Shown here piece by piece: positions 24,617 to 34,622 of a stretch of DNA of 44,731 nt. The stretch comes from Coriobacteriia bacterium (GTDB taxonomy: Bacteria > Actinomycetota > Coriobacteriia > Anaerosomatales > Kmv31), in NCBI GenBank assembly GCA_014859305.1, contig JACUUM010000012.1, forward strand, positions 1 through 44,731, given 5' to 3'. A model generated the notes under the pieces. The model did not search any database. It saw only the letters and a list, made by a program, of their open reading frames with translations, and had not been told where the DNA came from. The translations under genes were made by a program, and so were the position numbers. Within the stretch, counting starts at the first letter, position 1. Each line of letters starts with the position of its first letter.

Positions 24617-25849
24617 CTAGCGCCGGCGCGCCCCGGCGCGCCCCCGGCCGCCGCGACGCCCGGTGCGGCTTCGCGGGGTCTCGCCGCGCGGCGCGGGGGT
24701 GACGCGGCGGTCGGCGGCGGGCACGACGCGCTCTTCGTAACGGAAGCCGTCGACGTCGCGGCACTCCAGCGCCGCGCCGAGGACCTTCTCGATGGCCGCC
24801 AGCGTCTCGAGCTCCTCGGCGGCCAGCAGGCTGATCGCCGTGCCGCTCGCGCCCGCCCGTGCGGTCCGGCCGATGCGATGGACGTAGTCCTCGGGAGTGT
24901 GCGGGAGGTCGTAGTTGACGACGTGGCTCACGTCGTCGATGTCGATGCCCCGGCCGAGCACGTCGGTGGCCACGAGCACCCGGGAGCGTCCGGCCTTGAA
25001 CGCCTCCAGGGCGCGCTGGCGCTGGCCCTGCGACCGCCCGCCGTGGATGGGCGCCGAAGCCACGCCCCTGCGCTCCAATTGCCGGTGCAGCCGGTCGGCG
25101 CGGCTCTTCGTGCGCGTGAACACGAGCGTGCGGCGGTGGTCGCCGCGTTTCAGCATCTCGGCGAGGAGCTCGGTCTTCTGCCTGGCCGAGACCGGGTAGA
25201 GCACCTGCTCGACGCTCTCCACGGGCGTGGCGGGCGGGGCGACCTGCACGCGCACCGGGTCACGCAGCGTGTCGCGAACCACGCCGAGGACGTCGGACGA
25301 CATCGTCGCCGAGAACAGCAGGTTCTGGCGGCGGGGCGGCAGAAGCGCGAGGATGCGGCGGACGTCCGGCCAGAAGCCCATGTCGAGCATCCGGTCGGCC
25401 TCGTCGAGCACCAGCGTCTCGACGCGCGAGAGGTCGACGGCGCCGCGGGAGTGCACGTCCAGCAGCCGGCCGGGGCACGCTATGACGACGTCGACCCCTC
25501 GGCGCAGCCTGTCGACCTGCGGTTGCATCCCGACGCCGCCGATGATGACGGCGGCGCGGTGCCCGGTCCGGTGCGATGCGGCCCTCACGACCTCGGCGAT
25601 CTGCAGCGCGAGCTCGCGGGTGGGCGTGACGATCAGCGCGCGGACGCCCCGGCGCGGAGGTATGCGCTGGAGCATCGGCAGCACGAAGGCGGCAGTCTTG
25701 CCGGTGCCGGTCTGTGCGACGCCGACGAGGTCGGAGCCGGCCAGCACGTGCGGGATCGCCTCGCGCTGGACAGCGGTGGGATCGGCGTAGCCCATGGCGG
25801 ACACGCCGGCGAGCAGGCGCGGCTCGAGGCCGAGCGAGTGGAACGACAT
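24617..25849 (-). CDS. DEAD-box RNA helicase (RhlE-like)
   Basis: 410 aa. Motifs in order: Q motif with F3 and P-T-A-V-Q (about 24-28), A-Q-T-G-T-G-K-T (about 45), P-T-R-E-L-A, V-L-D-E-A-D, F-S-A-T-M, then domain 2 with V-F-T-R-T-K, H-G-G-R-S-Q, V-A-T-D-V-L-G-R-G-I-D and H-R-I-G-R-T-A-R-A-G. A short Arg/Gly-rich basic tail, as in RhlE, gives extra RNA binding. It should unwind short RNA duplexes in ribosome assembly or mRNA decay. GGAGAA precedes the ATG. A possible -10 TACACT on the minus strand (25981-25976) would give a leader of roughly 120 nt, in keeping with cold-regulated helicases. Confidence 0.94.
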   Translation of the reverse strand: MSFHSLGLEPRLLAGVSAMGYADPTAVQREAIPHVLAGSDLVGVAQTGTGKTAAFVLPMLQRIPPRRGVRALIVTPTRELALQIAEVVRAASHRTGHRAAVIIGGVGMQPQVDRLRRGVDVVIACPGRLLDVHSRGAVDLSRVETLVLDEADRMLDMGFWPDVRRILALLPPRRQNLLFSATMSSDVLGVVRDTLRDPVRVQVAPPATPVESVEQVLYPVSARQKTELLAEMLKRGDHRRTLVFTRTKSRADRLHRQLERRGVASAPIHGGRSQGQRQRALEAFKAGRSRVLVATDVLGRGIDIDDVSHVVNYDLPHTPEDYVHRIGRTARAGASGTAISLLAAEELETLAAIEKVLGAALECRDVDGFRYEERVVPAADRRVTPAPRGETPRSRTGRRGGRGRAGARRR

Positions 25850-26049
25850 ATGGGTTCTCCTGTACCGTGCGCCGCTCTCGTCGCGAAGCACTGCGTTGGC
25901 AGACGCAGTCGATCCGCGAACGGAGCGTGCCGGCGGCGGCACAGGACGACCGAGTCTTAGGGGTGGGACCCGCTCAGTGTAGCACGGGGCCGCGGCTGCG
26001 GGCGGCGCCGGCCCCCACGCGAGGCTTCGCGGCTCGCTCCTCGGGCCGT

Positions 26050-29000
26050 CTACTCGTCGGGCTTCGAACCCGTCCAGCGAACGCACATCACGACGGTGTC
26101 GTCGCGAAGCGAGCCCCCGCAGAACTCGAGGACCTCGGCCAGGAGCCTCCCGGGCAGGTCCTCGAGCGGTGCGTTCCGCAGCTCGTCCAGGGCGGTCACC
26201 AGGCGGTCCTCGCCGAACATCTCTCCGTCTCGCCGCGCCTCGGTGATGCCGTCCGTGTAGAGCACGAGCGTCTCGCCGGGAATCAGCTCGGAGTCGCTGG
26301 AGGCGTAGCGCGTCTCGCCGAACGCCCCCACCGGCCCGGCGCCCGACTCCTCCAGGACCTCGAGCCGCTCCGCGCCGAGCACGATCCCGGAGGGGTGGGC
26401 CGCTCCGCAGTAGCGGAGCCGCCCCGAGTGCCTGTCGAGCACGACGAGGAAGACGGTCGCGAAGGCCTCCACAGGGGAGGAGCGATAGAGGAGGCGGTTG
26501 AGCTGCTCGAGGACCTCGCCGGGGTCCGGCCGCTGGTACGAGTAGGCCCTGATCCCGTCGCGCACGAGAGACGTGAGGCGAGCCGCCTCGAGCCCCTTGC
26601 CCGAGACGTCGCCGATCACGATGCCGACGCGATCGGCGTCGATGGGGAACACGTCGTAGAGGTCACCCCCGACGTTCGCGGTGCTCGAAGCCGGCCGGTA
26701 GAGGTAGGAGACCTCGATCCCCTCCGCCTGTTCGGGGGGTGTCAGGACGGCTTCCTGCAGCGTGTCGGCGATCGTACGCTCGCGCTCGTACAGCAGCGCG
26801 TTGTCCAGGGCCAGCGAGACGACGTCGGCGAGCCGCGACGCGAACTCCGTCTCCGGGTCGGTGAAGGTCGCGGGCGACCCTCGGTGCCCGAACCACGCCA
26901 CGCCGACGACGTCGCCCTGGGCGATGAGCGGGACGGCCATCAGCGACCGCAGGCCGGGCGGCTCGGCCGGCCGGCTGCCCCCGAGCGGGGGCTTCTCCAC
27001 GTCGCCTACGGCGACCGGACGGCGCTCCCGGACCGCCAGCTCCACAACCGGCACCCCTTCCTCGCCGAGGACCGTACCGACGGCGGGCCCTCCGTCCCCC
27101 GACACCGCGTGGACGACCCACCCGTCCGGCCGTCGCACGGCCACGCACCCGCACTCGGCCCGCACCGCGCGCCGGGCCCGCTCGATCATCGCGCGCAGGA
27201 TCTCCCCGGTGTCCAGTGTGGCGGACATAGCCGCCTGTAGGCCGTTGAGCTCCTCGTTCAGCTCCTGCCGGCGGACCTGTTCGGTCACGTCCTCCGTGAC
27301 CACGACGATCTGCCCGACCCGGCCCGCGTCGTCGGCCAGCGGGATGGCGTCCACGCGCACCGTCGCGCGGCTGCCGTCGAACCGCTCGATGTCGATCACT
27401 TCCTCCACGCGCTCCCCCGTCGCGACCACCCGCGGGGCGGGCCACTCGTGCGCCAGGACGGGCTCGCCCGTGTCCCGGTGGAAGCCCTTGTAGACGCGAT
27501 AGCCTTCGATGTCGGCGGCCTTGGGCAGTTCCCCGGCCCAGATCCGGTTCGTCGCCTCGTTGATGTCGAGCACGGCGCCGTCCGGTCCCAGCAGGCTGAA
27601 GCCGATGGGGATCGTGTCGATGATCGTGCGAAGGCGTGAACGCTCGGACTCCGCTTCGTTCCTGGACTCGATGTGCTGCAGCCCGAGGGAGGCGATGGAG
27701 GCGAGCTGCCGCAGCAGGACCTCGTCCTCGGGCGTGAAGTCGCCTTCCTTGTCCGAGAGCATGATCATGCCGACGGGGCGTCCTTCCGTGTCGGAGAGTC
27801 GCGCGCCCAGGAGCCCGCGCAGCGGGACGTGCCCTTCGGGCAGCCCCCGCCAGCGCGGGTGCGCTCGCAGCCGCTCCTCGGTCAGGCGGAGGGACTCGAC
27901 GCTCTCGACCAGCTCCAGGTACGTCCCGCCCCGCTCCACGGCGAACTCGGCGCCCTCCATGCAGGGGGGCGCGTCCTCGGCGCGCGACACCACGCCCAGG
28001 CGGAAATCGTCCTGCTCGTAACCGTGCCCCGCCACGGCGAGCCTCGCTCCCACGAGTTGCCGGGCGGCGTCGGCCACCCGCCGGAGCATGTCCTCCGTGT
28101 CGCCGGCGGCCAGCACGTCGGTCGACACCTCCAGCAGCGTGACGAGGCGGAACAGATACTCCTCCCGCTGCGCCTCGGCATCCTTCCGCTCGGTGACGTC
28201 CTGCACGGTGCCGAACCCGCCGAGCAGCTCGCCGGCCTCGTCCAACTCGAGCTCGGCCTGCTCGCGGACCCACTTGACGGCGCCGCCGACGACGATGCGG
28301 TGCTCCACGTCGTAGGGCTCGCCCTTCAGCGCCGCCTCCCACCTCTCGTCGACCAGCTGCCGGTCCTCCGGGTGGACGGTCGAGAGGAACTTCTCGTAGG
28401 TCATGGGCGTGCCGAGGGGGATGCCGAACATTCGGTGCGTCTCCTCGGACCACGTCAGCTCGTCGCGGCGGGTGTCCAGTCGCCAGCTCCCGACCTTCGC
28501 GACGGCCTGCGCCCGGTTCAGGTCCTCGACGGCCCCCCGGAGCTCCTTCTGCGCCTCTCTCAGCCTGTCTTCCGCCTTCTTGCGGGACATCGCAGTGGCA
28601 GTCTGATCGGCCACCACCCGCATCAATCCGAGCTCTTCGTTGCCGAGACTGGTGCGGTCGCGGCTGCCGAAGGAGAGCGTCCCGATCGTCTTGCCGTGGT
28701 GGACGAGAGGGTGGCAGGCGTAGGCCTGGACACCGAGCGATCTCACCAGTTCCGTTCTCTCGTCCTGACTGTTCTGGACGTCCTCCGCGACGATGCGCAC
28801 CCCGTCCTTGGCGACGCAGCCGCATACGCCCACGCCGAGGTCGAGGTACGCGATCTCCTCCGCGACCTCCTCCGGCACCCCGGCGTAGGCGTTGAGGTGC
28901 AACCGCCCGTCACCGTCTTCGATCACGTAGTTGAAGAAGACGTCGCAGTCCAGCGATCGCATCACTTCCTCGGCGATCGCCTGCACCATGCTCTCCGGCG

Positions 29001-32000
29001 CCTCCGTCATCAGCAGCAGGCGTGCTGACTCCGCCAGGAGCCGGATCCGGACCGTCGTATCGGCGAGGGCCTCTTCGGCGCGCTTGCGCTCCGTGATGTC
29101 GTCGAAGACGGTCACGAACCGCCTCTCCTCGGGCCTGTAGACCGAGACCGAGTACCACTTGTCGAGCGCCTGCGAGTACCGCTCGAACCGGATCGGCTCG
29201 CCGGTGAGCGCGACACGCCCGTAGGTGCCGATCCAGTCGGCGGGGTCGTCTGCGATCCCGGGCATGACCTCGGTCACCCGCTTGCCGGCGATGTCGGCCG
29301 CCTTCAGGCCTGTGAGTTTCTCGAACGCCTCGTTGACCTCGAGGAAGATGTAGTCCACGGGCTCCCCGTCCTCGTCCAGCACGACCTCGTGCAGCGCGAA
29401 GCCGTCGATGAGGTTGGTGAAGAGGTAGCGGTACTTCGCCTCGCTCTCGCGCACGGCCTCATAGAGCCGCGCGTTCGTGAGGGCCAGCGACATCGCCCGG
29501 GCCATCTGCTCGCAGAACCGGGCGTCCTCGGCATGGAACCGCCGAGGAGCGTCGTAGGCGAACGCGAGCACGCCGACGACCTCCTCGCCGACCCTCAACG
29601 GCATGAGCTGGAACGCCCGGAGCTCGTAGGGGACGACGAAGTCCTTGTTCGTCCGCGGATCGCTCCAGTTGTCCTCGATGAGCACCGGGCGCCGCTCGCG
29701 AGCCGCCAGCGCGAACGCCGGGAAGAACGAAGCGGGCTTGGACCGGCCGAGAAGGCCGTCGGCGACGTTGCGCGCGTGGGTGACCGTGAACGTGTCGCCC
29801 GCGATTCCGATGACCAGGCACTTGTCCGCCCCGGCCACCTCGGACACCTCGCCGACGAGGCGGGCGAGCACGTCGTCGGGGGTGAGGGCGGCCATCAGGA
29901 TCTCGTTCACCTTGTTGAGCGCCCTGGCGGTGCGCGCCGCCCGGCGCTCGTCCTCCAGCAGCCGCGCGTTCTCCAGCGCGAGCGAGACCGACGCGGCCAG
30001 CCTCCGGATGAAGTCGACCTCCGCGGCGTTGAAGCGGCGCGGGCCCCTCGTGGACAGCAGGAGGATGCACCCCGTGACGTCGGCGCGCACGACCAGTGGA
30101 GCCGCCAGCACCGCGCGGATCTCGCGGGAACGCAGGTAGCCCGCGTTCACCTCGTCGTCGGCGGCGATGTCGCCAACCGCCACCGGCTCCCTCGTCCGGG
30201 CGGTCCGGGCCGCGACCGGCGCCTCGGAGTCTGCCAGACGCCTCCCGACGTCCTTCGAGCGCAACCCGTTCTGGTACCGGACGACCCACTCCCCGCCGTC
30301 ACGGATCTCGATCGCCCCGACGTCCATGCCCAGTGCGCGCACCCCGTCGTCCAGCGCGTGCCGCATGATCTCGTCGAACTGGAGCTTGGAGGAGATGTCG
30401 GCGTCGATGTCGTTCAGTGCCGCGGCGAGGCGGGCGCGGTACTCGACCCGGTCCAGGCTGCGTCTGAGCTCGTCGACGTCGATGAAACCGAGGACGGCCC
30501 CCTTCACGTTCCCTGCCGAAGACCGGTAGGGCAGGATGCGCAGCGAGTACCAGCGCCCGGCGTCGTCGCGTATCTCGCGCGTCTCGGGGAAACCGCCCTG
30601 GATCACCCTCCGCACGACCTGCTCCATGTCCGGCATGTCCACGCGCATGCGCAGGTGGTGCAGGAGGCGTCCCTCGTCGGAGGAGGCGACGTGCATGACG
30701 CGGACCGCCTGGGACGTGAAGCGGCGTACGCGCAGCTCCGAGTCGACCATCACGACGGGGATGTCCGTGCTCGCCGCGAAGTTGGTCAGGTCGTCGTTGA
30801 GCCGGGCGAGATCCGAGTTGCGGTTGCGGAGCTCCTCGTTGACGGTCGACAGCTCCTCGTTGGCGGACTGGAGCTCCTCCTTGGCGGTCTCGAGCTCCTC
30901 GTTGATGCTCTGGAGCTCCTCGTTGCTCGAGCGCACCTCCTCGTTCGCGGCCCGCAGCGCGTGGTTCGCGTTGTCCTTCTCCTCCGAGATCGAGCGCGTG
31001 CGTGCGCGCAGAGCGGCCAGCTCTCGCCTCAGGCGCTCCTCTCTCGCCTCGTAGAGGTTCGCGATCTCGGCGCCGACCTCGGCCGGTTCCATCCCGGCGG
31101 CTGTGGGCGGCAGCTCCAGGAACGCGACGAGGAAGTGCGTCGAACCCGCGACCGACGCGAGCGGCAGCACCTGGATGGCGACGCGGCGCTGCCGGCCCTC
31201 CACGGTGAACGAGGCCTCCCTTCTCGCCGGGGCGTTCGTCTCGCGAGCGGCCTCGAACGCGTCTTTGACCTCCAGCGCGAGCTCGAGCCGCGCCATCTGG
31301 AGGAGGTCGAGCGTGGCCCGCCCCTCAGCGAGGGTCATGAAGGGCGCCGTGTCGCCGAAGAAGTGCAGGATGTGGCCCTCGGCGTCCACCACCGCCCGCG
31401 GAGGGCCGAACGCCGCCAGGGTCAGCTCGTCCGCCTCCGCGACGACGTCGAGGCCGGGCGGGCGTTCCCCGATCGCCTCCGCCGCGCTCAACGCGTCCAA
31501 GGAGACCCGCAGCGGGCTCATCACGTCGATCGGCAGGTGGGGCGGCACGTCCTTGCGCCGGTAGACGTGGCGCTGCTTGTCGAAGCTGGAGAACAACCCG
31601 CGCTGGCTGTCCGGCGTCTCGGAGGTACCGAGCACGAGGAACCCCTGCGGCGCCAACGCGAAGTGCGCGATGGCGAGCACCTTCTTCTGCAGCGCGGGCT
31701 CGAAGTAGATGAGGAGGTTGCGCATGCTGACGAGGTCCAGCCGCGAGAACGGCGTGTCGCGCGTGATGTCCTGCCGGGCGAAGATGCACATCTCGCGCAA
31801 GGGCCTGACCACCCGCAGGCCGCCTTCGACGCGCTCGAAGAAGCGCGCCGCCCTCTCCGGCGACACGGAAGCGCAGATGCTGTCCGGGTACACGCCCTCG
31901 CGCGCCGCGCGTATGGCGGTCTCGCTCGCGTCGGTGCCGAAGACCGTGACCTTCGGCTCCGCCTCGGCCTCATCGAGCGCCTCCAGGAGCGTGATGAGGA

Positions 32001-32988
32001 TGCTGTAGACCTCTTCGCCGGTGGAGCAGCCGGGCACCCAGACGCGGACGGCGTCGCCCGAAGCCTTGGCTCTCAGCACCTCCGGGAAGACGCGCTCGCG
32101 CAACAGCTCGAACACCTCGGGATCGCGGAAGAACTGGGTGACGTTGATCAGCAGGTCGCGGACGAGCGCGTCCAGCTCGGCGGGCTCCGCGCGCAGGACG
32201 TCGAGGTAGGCTTCGAGACTCTCCACGTTCCGCAGCATCGCACGCCGCCCCATGCGCCTTCGCACCGTCGAGGGCTTGTACTGCGAGAAGTCCATCCCCG
32301 CCTCGCGCAACACCAGGGTCAGCACCTCGGTGAAGGCCCGCTCGTCCTCGGCTTGCTCCATGACGTCGCGCAGGTGCGGGTGCGCCGAGCGCGCGTGGAG
32401 CTGCTCGGCGATCTCCTCGGGCGAGCCGACGAAGTCCGCCGCGCGCGCCGCGATCGCCGCTCGCGGCATCGGGTCGAACTCGGCGGTATCGGGAAGCTGC
32501 ACGAAGGTGAGGCCGCCTGCGGCCGCCACCTCCCGCAGGCCCTGGACGCCGTCGGAGCCCATGCCGGAGAGCAGGACCGCGCACGCCCCCGACTGCTCGT
32601 GCAGCGCCAGCGAGGTGAAGAACGTGTCGATCGGCTGAACGGCGCACTCGTCGTCCCTCGAGCGCAGATGGAAGACGCCCTCCTCCATCGTCGCCAGCCG
32701 GCCCTCGGGGATGATGTAGACGTTCCCCGAGGCGGGTGCGAGGCCGTCCTCGGCGAACCGCACCGGCAATGCGATGACGTCGGCCAGCAGGTCGACGAGG
32801 TGCGTCGGCCGGTCGGGGTCGAGGTGCTGCACGAGCACGAACGAGAACGGGGACTCGGCCCGGACCGCGCCCAGCAGGCGCCGGAACGCGTCGAGGCCGC
32901 CGGCCGACGCCCCTACGCCCACGATCGGACAGGACGAGAGCCGGTCTCTCGCCCGGGATCTCTTCCGGGATGGGCGGCTGCCGCTCAC
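26050..32988 (-). CDS. Giant CheB-CheR-PAS/GAF-SpoIIE signalling protein
   Basis: 2312 aa, soluble, no membrane span. CheB methylesterase domain about 20-205 with the triad S28 (G-A-S-A-G-G), H55 and D146 (G-M-G-S-D-G). CheR methyltransferase about 215-480 with G-C-S-T-G-E-E (320-326) and M-R-N-L-L-I-Y-F. PAS-like 515-625. A coiled coil 640-735 with repeated E-E-L heptads. PAS 735-845, GAF 865-1012, GAF 1025-1175, PAS 1183-1303, GAF 1315-1470, PAS 1495-1603, GAF 1610-1775, PAS 1785-1903, GAF 1912-2068. SpoIIE/PP2C 2080-2310 with G-G-D-L-Y-D, G-D-V-S-G-K-G, Y-T-D-G-I-T-E and D-D-T-V-V. CheB-CheR-PAS proteins usually end in a histidine kinase; here the output is a phosphatase and there is no receiver domain. 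GTG start after GGAAGG. Confidence 0.9.
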   Translation of the reverse strand: MSGSRPSRKRSRARDRLSSCPIVGVGASAGGLDAFRRLLGAVRAESPFSFVLVQHLDPDRPTHLVDLLADVIALPVRFAEDGLAPASGNVYIIPEGRLATMEEGVFHLRSRDDECAVQPIDTFFTSLALHEQSGACAVLLSGMGSDGVQGLREVAAAGGLTFVQLPDTAEFDPMPRAAIAARAADFVGSPEEIAEQLHARSAHPHLRDVMEQAEDERAFTEVLTLVLREAGMDFSQYKPSTVRRRMGRRAMLRNVESLEAYLDVLRAEPAELDALVRDLLINVTQFFRDPEVFELLRERVFPEVLRAKASGDAVRVWVPGCSTGEEVYSILITLLEALDEAEAEPKVTVFGTDASETAIRAAREGVYPDSICASVSPERAARFFERVEGGLRVVRPLREMCIFARQDITRDTPFSRLDLVSMRNLLIYFEPALQKKVLAIAHFALAPQGFLVLGTSETPDSQRGLFSSFDKQRHVYRRKDVPPHLPIDVMSPLRVSLDALSAAEAIGERPPGLDVVAEADELTLAAFGPPRAVVDAEGHILHFFGDTAPFMTLAEGRATLDLLQMARLELALEVKDAFEAARETNAPARREASFTVEGRQRRVAIQVLPLASVAGSTHFLVAFLELPPTAAGMEPAEVGAEIANLYEAREERLRRELAALRARTRSISEEKDNANHALRAANEEVRSSNEELQSINEELETAKEELQSANEELSTVNEELRNRNSDLARLNDDLTNFAASTDIPVVMVDSELRVRRFTSQAVRVMHVASSDEGRLLHHLRMRVDMPDMEQVVRRVIQGGFPETREIRDDAGRWYSLRILPYRSSAGNVKGAVLGFIDVDELRRSLDRVEYRARLAAALNDIDADISSKLQFDEIMRHALDDGVRALGMDVGAIEIRDGGEWVVRYQNGLRSKDVGRRLADSEAPVAARTARTREPVAVGDIAADDEVNAGYLRSREIRAVLAAPLVVRADVTGCILLLSTRGPRRFNAAEVDFIRRLAASVSLALENARLLEDERRAARTARALNKVNEILMAALTPDDVLARLVGEVSEVAGADKCLVIGIAGDTFTVTHARNVADGLLGRSKPASFFPAFALAARERRPVLIEDNWSDPRTNKDFVVPYELRAFQLMPLRVGEEVVGVLAFAYDAPRRFHAEDARFCEQMARAMSLALTNARLYEAVRESEAKYRYLFTNLIDGFALHEVVLDEDGEPVDYIFLEVNEAFEKLTGLKAADIAGKRVTEVMPGIADDPADWIGTYGRVALTGEPIRFERYSQALDKWYSVSVYRPEERRFVTVFDDITERKRAEEALADTTVRIRLLAESARLLLMTEAPESMVQAIAEEVMRSLDCDVFFNYVIEDGDGRLHLNAYAGVPEEVAEEIAYLDLGVGVCGCVAKDGVRIVAEDVQNSQDERTELVRSLGVQAYACHPLVHHGKTIGTLSFGSRDRTSLGNEELGLMRVVADQTATAMSRKKAEDRLREAQKELRGAVEDLNRAQAVAKVGSWRLDTRRDELTWSEETHRMFGIPLGTPMTYEKFLSTVHPEDRQLVDERWEAALKGEPYDVEHRIVVGGAVKWVREQAELELDEAGELLGGFGTVQDVTERKDAEAQREEYLFRLVTLLEVSTDVLAAGDTEDMLRRVADAARQLVGARLAVAGHGYEQDDFRLGVVSRAEDAPPCMEGAEFAVERGGTYLELVESVESLRLTEERLRAHPRWRGLPEGHVPLRGLLGARLSDTEGRPVGMIMLSDKEGDFTPEDEVLLRQLASIASLGLQHIESRNEAESERSRLRTIIDTIPIGFSLLGPDGAVLDINEATNRIWAGELPKAADIEGYRVYKGFHRDTGEPVLAHEWPAPRVVATGERVEEVIDIERFDGSRATVRVDAIPLADDAGRVGQIVVVTEDVTEQVRRQELNEELNGLQAAMSATLDTGEILRAMIERARRAVRAECGCVAVRRPDGWVVHAVSGDGGPAVGTVLGEEGVPVVELAVRERRPVAVGDVEKPPLGGSRPAEPPGLRSLMAVPLIAQGDVVGVAWFGHRGSPATFTDPETEFASRLADVVSLALDNALLYERERTIADTLQEAVLTPPEQAEGIEVSYLYRPASSTANVGGDLYDVFPIDADRVGIVIGDVSGKGLEAARLTSLVRDGIRAYSYQRPDPGEVLEQLNRLLYRSSPVEAFATVFLVVLDRHSGRLRYCGAAHPSGIVLGAERLEVLEESGAGPVGAFGETRYASSDSELIPGETLVLYTDGITEARRDGEMFGEDRLVTALDELRNAPLEDLPGRLLAEVLEFCGGSLRDDTVVMCVRWTGSKPDE

Positions 32989-33051
32989 GGGCCCTTCCGT
33001 TGCGCGCGTTACGGGCTCCCCCGAGTATACGAGAAGAGGCGGGGCGTAGTG

Positions 33052-34455
33052 CTAGGGGCGGGGATGCTGTCTCCGCCCGCGGCTCGCGGCTTCGCCCCTC
33101 GGTTCTGCCGTCCGCATGCGTCGTGGCCGCCGGACGGCGGCGCCCGGGCGCTGGTCGCGCGCCCCTACGCATGACTGAAAGGAACGCGCCGCTCCCGCGA
33201 CCGACGCCTGCCACTTCTCGCTCGTGGCGCATGCGGGAGAGCTGCCCTTCGGCGGCATCCGCGCCACCGGCGCTCCGGCGGACGGAGACGGCTGACGCGC
33301 TCGCTCTCCGGGGACCGGCCCGGCGCCGCGCTCCGGCGCCACGGCGTCGGCCACCTCCAGCGCGACCACGGTCCGGCCCGACTCGGTCGTGAGCAGGACG
33401 CGGTCGGCGTACTGGAGCATGATCGTGAACCCCATACCGAGGGTGGGCACGGTGGAGTAGCCGGGCACGAGGGTGGCCGCGGGCAGGGTGCGGAAGTCGA
33501 TCCCGCCTCCGTGGTCGGCCACCACCACCTGCACCGCGCGGTCCTTGACCCGCACGGACCACTCGCCGCGACCCGCGTGCTTCACGGCGTTGGTCGCGGC
33601 CTCGGCGAAGGGGTGCAGGAACAGGTCGGCGTCGACCGCCAGACCGAGGCGCAGGAGCTCCTCGGCCAGCCGCGGGCGAGCCTCCGAGACGTCCAGGTAG
33701 GACTCCATGGGCCGCGGGGGGCCCGTCGCCTCCCCGAGCGCAGCCTCGATCTCCTCCCTTGTCATCAGCACGAGCTTGCCGCCGCTCACCGCGTCGAGCA
33801 CGTCCATGTAGGCACGGCGGATCGCGTCCTTCTGGCCCTCCAGCGCTCTCTGGGCACGACGCAGCTCGCTGACGTCCACCGCGGCCGAGGCCCATAGGCC
33901 CGGTTCCAGCGGGAAGACCGAGACCAGGTAGTGCGAGTCCGTGGCGTCCACGGCGATCTCGAAGCCGCCCGGACGGTCCTCGGCGATGGCCTCGAGCACT
34001 TCGGCGCCGTAGGGCCGAAGCTGCTCGGGCAGCCGTTCCGAGGAGGCCATCCTTCCCATGAAGGCCTCGGGCGAGGCGCGCGCGTGCTCGAGTTGGGCGG
34101 GATTCGCGCCTTCGATGACCACGCCGCCCGGGCGCCCTTCCACATCGGTCAGGACGCGGTAGAGCAGGATGTCGGTGGGGGCGTTCTCGAACAGCCGCCT
34201 GTACCGTAGCTCCGAGCGGTAGAGGCGCCGTGTCGCGCGCAAAGTGAGGGTGTAGAGCGCGGTGGCAGTCACGAGCACGAAGAGCAGACCCTTGGCGGAG
34301 TTGAGCACCCGCTCCACCTGCGAAGGGAGCTCCAGGGCGACGAGCGCCCAGTCCGAGAGCAGGATCCACAGCGCGGCCGCGAGCGCGTAGAACAGCGCGA
34401 TCCGCAGTGCGATCTCGCTAGGGCTGCGCCTGCGTTGCTCGGTCGCAGGGGGCAT
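33052..34455 (-). CDS. Membrane PAS sensor with RsbW/GHKL-type kinase domain
   Basis: 467 aa. Two membrane spans (about 16-40, 53-72), a PAS domain (about 80-200), a linker module A-I-R-R-A-Y with G-G-K-L-V-L-M-T (210-232), then a GHKL ATPase (275-370) with N-box E-A-A-T-N-A-V-K-H-A and a glycine-rich D-H-G-G-G-I-D. No phosphoacceptor His domain is present, so it resembles anti-sigma serine kinases. It is a clear paralogue of the protein at 42621. Residues 370-467 form a Pro/Arg-rich tail absent from the paralogue, which stops right after the ATPase; this may be readthrough after loss of a stop. The SD before ATG 34455 is weak. It is upstream of the CheB-CheR-SpoIIE gene on the same strand (63-nt gap). 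Confidence 0.85.
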   Translation of the reverse strand: MPPATEQRRRSPSEIALRIALFYALAAALWILLSDWALVALELPSQVERVLNSAKGLLFVLVTATALYTLTLRATRRLYRSELRYRRLFENAPTDILLYRVLTDVEGRPGGVVIEGANPAQLEHARASPEAFMGRMASSERLPEQLRPYGAEVLEAIAEDRPGGFEIAVDATDSHYLVSVFPLEPGLWASAAVDVSELRRAQRALEGQKDAIRRAYMDVLDAVSGGKLVLMTREEIEAALGEATGPPRPMESYLDVSEARPRLAEELLRLGLAVDADLFLHPFAEAATNAVKHAGRGEWSVRVKDRAVQVVVADHGGGIDFRTLPAATLVPGYSTVPTLGMGFTIMLQYADRVLLTTESGRTVVALEVADAVAPERGAGPVPGERARQPSPSAGAPVARMPPKGSSPACATSEKWQASVAGAARSFQSCVGARDQRPGAAVRRPRRMRTAEPRGEAASRGRRQHPRP

Positions 34456-34622
34456 GTCGTCACCGTCGCTGTCCGGGGCGTGCGGCCGGCGCGGCCGACT
34501 CGCCGACGCCTCTATGTACCCGTGCGGCGCTGCCCGATGTCGGAGCGGAGCGCTAGACTCGGCAGGTACCGGCCCGCCGGACTCCGTCCGTCCGCATCCC
34601 TCCACCCCATGGAGGTGAACGA

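Noticed and set aside
29389-33174. Plus-strand open frame of about 1261 codons opposite the CheB-CheR-SpoIIE gene
   Set aside because: The minus-strand gene has many intact domains; the opposite frame is Arg/Glu-rich without motifs.
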